Shown here one piece after another: positions 5,074 through 6,668 of a DNA stretch of 6,668 nucleotides. The stretch spans positions 1 through 6,668 of the forward strand of contig JACNFQ010000025.1 in NCBI GenBank assembly GCA_014384545.1, written 5' to 3'. Under the pieces are notes generated by a model. The model worked only from the letters and a program-made list of their open reading frames with translations, was not told where the DNA came from and made no database searches. The DNA comes from a bacterium. GTDB lineage: Bacteria; UBP7; UBA6624. Positions within the stretch are counted from its first letter, which is position 1, and every line of letters begins with the position of its first letter. A program made the translations under genes and the position numbers.

Positions 5074-6668
5074 CTAAATAACGATATTGATTACGCGGTT
5101 TGTCACGATAATGATACGACGAGGCTTTTTGGAGCCTAAGTGCCTTTGTACATTTTCTTCTGACAAGGCGTGTTCTCGTACGGTCGTCTCTGGGCAATCA
5201 ACAGGAAGATCAAGGGTTGCCCGTAGTTTTCCATTGACCATCACGGGCACCGTAACCCTACTCTCTTGGGCGGACTCCTCGTTTGCTTGGGGCCAAGGAG
5301 CCAAAGCTGCAAGTCCTTCCCACTCCAATCGCTGATGAATTTCCTCAGCCATATGGGGGGCAAAAGGAGTCAAGAGGCGCAAAAAAGTCTTTCTGTCGGC
5401 TAAAGAGCACCCCTGTTCTTCCAAGGAGTTTAGATAGACCATCAATGCTGAAATCGCCGTATTGAACCTAAAGCGATCTATGTCCTCGCTCACTTTCAGA
5501 ATCGTTTGGTGGCGTATCGTCTGGGATAGGGAATCTCCCACCAACTCTTTACGCCCCAGCAGGAGACGCCATGCACGACCCAAGAAACGACGAATACCTG
5601 GGATTCCATCGGTATTCCAAGGTGCAGAACCTGTAAAAGGACCCATGAACATCTCATACATCCGAAAAGCATCGGCACCAAATCGTTCAATCACATCGTC
5701 GGGATTGACTACATTTCCCTTGCTCTTACTCATTTTCTGTCCGTCGCACCCCTGAATCATGCCCACATTGATGAGTTTCTTGAAGGGTTCTTTTGTAGAT
5801 ACGACACCGATATCATAGAGAACTTTGTGCCAAAAGCGGGCGTAGAGGAGGTGGAGTACAGCGTGCTCGGCACCCCCCACGTAAAGGTCAACGGGCATCC
5901 AAGTTGCTTCCTTCTCTTTAGAGACGAGCATCTCCTCGTTCTTGGGGTCTAAATACCTTAGGTAGTACCAACAAGAGCCTGCCCATTGTGGCATCGTGTG
6001 GGTCTCTCTTTTCCCTCGGGAAGTTTCCACCCAATCCTCCGCCAAAGCGAGAGGACTTCGCCCATCGCCCGGTGGTCGAATCTCATCCAAATCGGGCAAA
6101 GTGAGAGGGAGTTCTTTCTCGTCTAGAGGTTCAAAGTGCCCCAATCCATCACTGATGAGGGGAATCGGCTCCCCCCAATATCTCTGCCGACTAAAGAGCC
6201 AGTCGCGCAACCTATATGTCGTCGTTTTCTTCCCCAGATGTTCCTCAACAAGCCATGAGATAACAGACTCCTTGGCAAGGGGGGTAGGGAGGTACTTCCC
6301 CCCGGGCGATAGAGACGCCCCATCACCTTCAAAGGCAGAATGAGAGAAATCATGACTGATGTTCTTGGGGGGCGTCACAACAGGAATAATGGGAAGGTTC
6401 TGACGGGTAGCAAATAGCCAATCCCTTTGGTCGTGGGCTGGCACGGACATGATGGCGCCGGTGCCGTAATGCCCCAACACATAATCCCCAATCCACACAG
6501 GAATCAACGACCCCGTAAGGGGGTTTATCGCTTTGGCACCTGTATCCACTCCTGTTTTCTCATCATTCTCGCCCAACGCCCCTGTTCGTTCTCTGTCGCT
6601 AAGCCTTGATGCTTTGAGGGCATACGCCACGACCTTCTCCTTTTGGGTAGGGGTGGTGATTTTCTCCA
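5074..6668 (-). CDS. leuS: leucyl-tRNA synthetase, C-terminal two thirds (partial)
   Basis: Class I leucyl-tRNA synthetase charges tRNA-Leu in the cytoplasm. The frame is open from the right edge to a TAG at 5074, giving about 530 residues of an expected 800-850. It enters the window within the CP1 editing domain: ITTPTQKEKVV, SDRERT, and then DYVLGHYGTGAIMSVPAHDQRD, whose Asp in AHDQRD (about 6424-6438) is the conserved editing-site residue. WYYLRYLDPKN, YVGGAEHAVLHLLYARFW and KMSKS (5736-5722) follow, then the anticodon-binding helical domain and a terminal domain ending RVINIVI, close to the common LVNIVV ending. The loop before KMSKS is short (NVGMIQGCDGQKMSKS), so the leucine-specific insertion of E. 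coli and Thermus is absent, as in Bacillus. The segment after RQRYWGEPIPLI has no cysteines, so this zinc site is missing. An internal GTG at 6630 is not the start. HIGH lies outside the window. It is the upstream gene of the comEA operon. Confidence 0.96.
   Translation of the reverse strand, partial: EKITTPTQKEKVVAYALKASRLSDRERTGALGENDEKTGVDTGAKAINPLTGSLIPVWIGDYVLGHYGTGAIMSVPAHDQRDWLFATRQNLPIIPVVTPPKNISHDFSHSAFEGDGASLSPGGKYLPTPLAKESVISWLVEEHLGKKTTTYRLRDWLFSRQRYWGEPIPLISDGLGHFEPLDEKELPLTLPDLDEIRPPGDGRSPLALAEDWVETSRGKRETHTMPQWAGSCWYYLRYLDPKNEEMLVSKEKEATWMPVDLYVGGAEHAVLHLLYARFWHKVLYDIGVVSTKEPFKKLINVGMIQGCDGQKMSKSKGNVVNPDDVIERFGADAFRMYEMFMGPFTGSAPWNTDGIPGIRRFLGRAWRLLLGRKELVGDSLSQTIRHQTILKVSEDIDRFRFNTAISALMVYLNSLEEQGCSLADRKTFLRLLTPFAPHMAEEIHQRLEWEGLAALAPWPQANEESAQESRVTVPVMVNGKLRATLDLPVDCPETTVREHALSEENVQRHLGSKKPRRIIIVTNRVINIVI

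Noticed and set aside
6621-6630. GTG at 6630 as the start of leuS
   Set aside because: The frame continues upstream to the window edge with LeuRS-like residues (TTPTQKEKVV), and the HIGH half must lie beyond.

Overview
This is a gene-dense bacterial window with almost no intergenic DNA. It holds two converging operons, plus the first codons of a divergent gene at the left edge. The LeuRS, IspE and ComEA-type proteins show that the host is a bacterium. The leucyl-tRNA synthetase lacks the large insertion before KMSKS that E. coli and Thermus have. A phosphoglucose/phosphomannose isomerase of the SIS type replaces the classical enzymes here. GTG and TTG starts are frequent, and base composition is around one half GC by eye. 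Together these suggest a streamlined, possibly deep-branching bacterium (Armatimonadota, Actinobacteria-like or Clostridia-like lineages would all fit). I cannot fix the phylum from the sequence alone.

Layout. Positions 1-68 (minus) carry the start of a P-loop kinase-like gene that leaves the window. A 50-bp divergent spacer follows (69-118). The plus-strand operon (119-3277) encodes four proteins in order: a class III aminotransferase of the putrescine aminotransferase type; IspE of the MEP isoprenoid pathway; a MobA-like nucleotidyltransferase of unknown substrate; and a small DUF59/MIP18 protein of the iron-sulfur assembly family. A 3-bp gap separates it from the minus-strand operon, which is read from the right edge leftwards. 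That operon encodes the C-terminal two thirds of LeuRS (leuS), a short ComEA-like protein (membrane anchor plus helix-hairpin-helix), a longer ComEA (anchor, SLBB, helix-hairpin-helix), and the SIS-type isomerase.

Five of the six within-operon junctions have the same geometry: a start codon (ATG, GTG or TTG) shares its last two bases with a TGA stop, giving a 4-nt overlap. This points to translational coupling and settles the starts of ispE, the nucleotidyltransferase, the DUF59 gene, the long comEA and the isomerase. The plus operon combines an MEP-pathway kinase with an Fe-S assembly protein, which fits the fact that the last two MEP enzymes, IspG and IspH, are Fe-S enzymes; this link is an inference. 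The minus operon places two candidate DNA-uptake proteins between a tRNA synthetase and a sugar-phosphate isomerase, with no comEC in view.

No RNA genes, mobile elements, CRISPR arrays or convincing intrinsic terminators were found. No wholly new system is evident. The points most worth a second look are the nucleotidyltransferase next to ispE, the asymmetric comEA pair, the uniform overlap architecture and an apparent excess of G/C homopolymers.
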